Assembly: GCF_000423565.1 (NCBI RefSeq)
Contig: NZ_KE384044.1
Coordinates: 21,524-85,523 of the forward strand
Source: Runella zeae DSM 19591
GTDB taxonomy: Bacteria > Bacteroidota > Bacteroidia > Cytophagales > Spirosomataceae
Length of the DNA stretch: 64,000 nt
Direction: 5' to 3'
Part shown: positions 62,633 to 64,000 of the stretch, piece after piece
How positions within the stretch are numbered: the first letter of the stretch is position 1
How the letters are laid out: every line of letters starts with the position of its first letter
Program-made: the position numbers and the translations under genes
Notes under the pieces: generated by a model
Database searches by the model: none
The model's input: only the letters and a program-made list of their open reading frames with translations
Told to the model about the DNA's origin: nothing

Positions 62633-62669
62633 TGATTTTTCTCAATTTAGAAATGAATAATAAACCGAA

Positions 62670-62677
62670 CAAAACTA
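62670..62677 (-). promoter_or_regulatory. TAnnTTTG match between the M14 paralogues
   Basis: TAGTTTTG on the minus strand, overlapping the stop of the upstream paralogue; a start near 62663 would let the downstream gene be expressed independently. Confidence 0.4.
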
Positions 62678-64000
62678 CTTTAAAGTAATCTCTACCGATT
62701 TGGTACCTGCGGTGGGGCAACCCGCTTCAATCGTCACTTTTCCCGCACCTGAGATAAGCCAGGTGTATTCTTCTGATTCGTCGGCACCCAAAGCATTATT
62801 TAAGTTGAGACGTTTGCCCGACAAAATACTTTGTCCAGAAGCTAGTTTTAGTTCGGTTTTTACTTTTTGTATAAACTTCACGCGGTCTCCTATTTCGGCA
62901 TAAGTTGGCAAAAGACCCTTATTAACCACTGTCACAGTGATACGCGAAATGCCATTACCTAACGCTTCGGTTTTTAGGTTTACGAGTTGAATTTCGGGCA
63001 TTTGGTGGCCTAGTCCCGTCAAAAACTTGAGGTGCTTATCAGCAGAAGCTTCCAAATAACTAATGGGCGGATTGAGCTTGCTGAAAGGGGCAATTCCTCC
63101 TACTTCCACTTTTTGTCCCGGAAAATCGGGGTGCTGAATCGTTTTCCACTCCACATACACTCCTGTGAGTTTTTCTTTATCGGCCCATTTCAAATATCTG
63201 ATGTCCTCGTCGCTCGCTTTTGGCTCACCGCCGCCACCTGCCCCTTTGGCGCCCTCGGCTTCTGCTTTGGGAGCGTCATCGCCTTTTGGACGGTCAGAAG
63301 TTGCTTCTTTTTTGGTAGAATCTTTGGCAGGGGTAATCTTAGGTACCCACCATCCGGGAGTTGTAAAACTAAAACGTCCCGCGTGAAAATAGGCAGTCTG
63401 CGAAAAGTTGCCTTTTGTTTGGGGCAATTTAGGAGCATCTTTCAAGCCCGTTTTGCTATTATATAATTTTGATACTTGCTCCATTACTTTGGCATCTTTT
63501 GCCAAGGGGCCAGTCAATATTTTTTTTGCTACTTTGGAAGCTTCAAATTTAGGTGCCTCACTGAGGTTGTTGTTAGGGCCAAATGTCAATACTGCAAAAA
63601 TCTGCGGTGCACGGTACAAAAACTCCAGTAAAGCCCTTACTTCGGGTGCCTCGGCGGCGTATTCGCCTGAGCCTTTCACAAAAATGGGGTATTCATATGT
63701 AAAGTTTTTTTCGGGATTGATGCCACCAGCAGCATCTTCGTTGAATTCTCCGTCTTTGTCATTGTCCATTCCTTCGGTCAACAACAGATATTTGCCACTT
63801 TCTCCTTTGGTAGGATCGGCTTTTACCAATACACGAGGGTCTTCTTTGCTTGTTACAAAAGTTCCGGTGGGACTTTCGACGCGCATCCAAGTAACCAAGC
63901 CGTCGTTGTTGAGATCTTCAAACGGGTCTTCGTCTAGGCGACCATCGCGGTCATCGTCGGTAGCGGTGTCATTTCCAGTGCGCTCATATTTGAGTTTGGC
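62675..64000 (-). CDS. M14-like peptidase paralogue, 5' truncated by window edge
   Basis: The frame stays open from 63898 to the window end (34 more codons), so the start lies beyond 64000. The first visible residues, TATDDDRDGRLDEDPFEDLN, match the calcium-binding-like insertion of the neighbouring peptidase, and ESPTGTF and the second insertion MDNDKDGEFNEDAAGG follow in the same order, so this is a tandem duplicate. At the place of the paralogue's SYHNFGG zinc-site His it has TFGPNNN, implying a lost ligand. A Gly/Lys/Ala-rich linker (AEGAKGAGGGG) precedes the C-terminal beta domain. The N-terminal zinc motif lies outside the window. Confidence 0.8.
   Translation of the reverse strand, partial: AKLKYERTGNDTATDDDRDGRLDEDPFEDLNNDGLVTWMRVESPTGTFVTSKEDPRVLVKADPTKGESGKYLLLTEGMDNDKDGEFNEDAAGGINPEKNFTYEYPIFVKGSGEYAAEAPEVRALLEFLYRAPQIFAVLTFGPNNNLSEAPKFEASKVAKKILTGPLAKDAKVMEQVSKLYNSKTGLKDAPKLPQTKGNFSQTAYFHAGRFSFTTPGWWVPKITPAKDSTKKEATSDRPKGDDAPKAEAEGAKGAGGGGEPKASDEDIRYLKWADKEKLTGVYVEWKTIQHPDFPGQKVEVGGIAPFSKLNPPISYLEASADKHLKFLTGLGHQMPEIQLVNLKTEALGNGISRITVTVVNKGLLPTYAEIGDRVKFIQKVKTELKLASGQSILSGKRLNLNNALGADESEEYTWLISGAGKVTIEAGCPTAGTKSVEITLK

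Overview
The window looks like a chromosome segment from a Bacteroidota bacterium, most likely the Cytophagales (Spirosoma/Runella-type). The basis is a MurF–alanine racemase fusion, split transketolase subunits, a TonB-dependent receptor, giant secreted Ig-like repeat proteins, signal peptides that end just before Gln, near absence of Shine-Dalgarno sites, and many promoters that fit the Bacteroidota -7 consensus TAnnTTTG. The genus is inference from these traits; there is no rRNA or tRNA gene in the window.

Layout. 1-2.2 kb: a thiolase, a Bacteroidota-type hypothetical gene and REP-like palindromes. 2.5-5.6 kb: an AT-rich two-gene island with an uncharacterised reverse transcriptase (RT), preceded by a roughly 280-nt hairpin-rich leader, and a divergent WYL-domain protein; this is the best candidate for an undescribed (probably anti-phage) system. 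5.8-10.1 kb: MscS channel, FAH-family hydrolase, M23 peptidase and the peroxiredoxin Bcp, the last two overlapping by 68 nt. 10.2-14.2 kb: transketolase N and C subunits, separated by a same-strand cassette of Uma2 nuclease, AAA ATPase and TOPRIM-like DUF4276 protein, which resembles a two-component OLD/PARIS-type defence unit. 14.3-17.6 kb: ECF sigma factor, a membrane protein and a periplasmic LTxxQ-like protein, then an M14 carboxypeptidase. 17.8-24.5 kb: an AddA/RecB-like helicase-nuclease, a six-copy 55/56-bp tandem repeat and a TonB receptor. 24.6-31.3 kb: YiaA, a polysaccharide deacetylase, a VOC protein, MurF-Alr, a coiled-coil exported protein and a desaturase. 31.3-34.7 kb: a NarL/HisKA_3 two-component system and a three-gene module of unknown function (lipoprotein, multi-TM protein, soluble paralogue of the lipoprotein). 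35-46 kb: mostly housekeeping genes (nadC, arfB, thioesterase, uvrB, TIGR01777 reductase, capsule-type epimerase, NAD(P)HX repair). 46.2-57 kb: two giant secreted proteins of 2032 and 1546 residues in one transcription unit, sharing a C-terminal motif. 57.8-60.5 kb: rpsP-rimM-trmD and a small basic-tailed protein. 60.8-64 kb: tandem M14-type peptidases; the second is cut by the window edge and seems to have lost a zinc ligand.

Start codons. For several genes the longest open frame begins at an unlikely TTG, and I moved the start to a downstream ATG that fits the family or signal peptide (RT, TOPRIM protein, transketolase C, helicase, TonB receptor, arfB). For uvrB, nadC, two exported proteins and the LTxxQ-like protein I preferred an internal ATG for the same reason.

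No CRISPR array, IS transposase, tRNA or rRNA was found. All calls are from reading the sequence; no database search was run.
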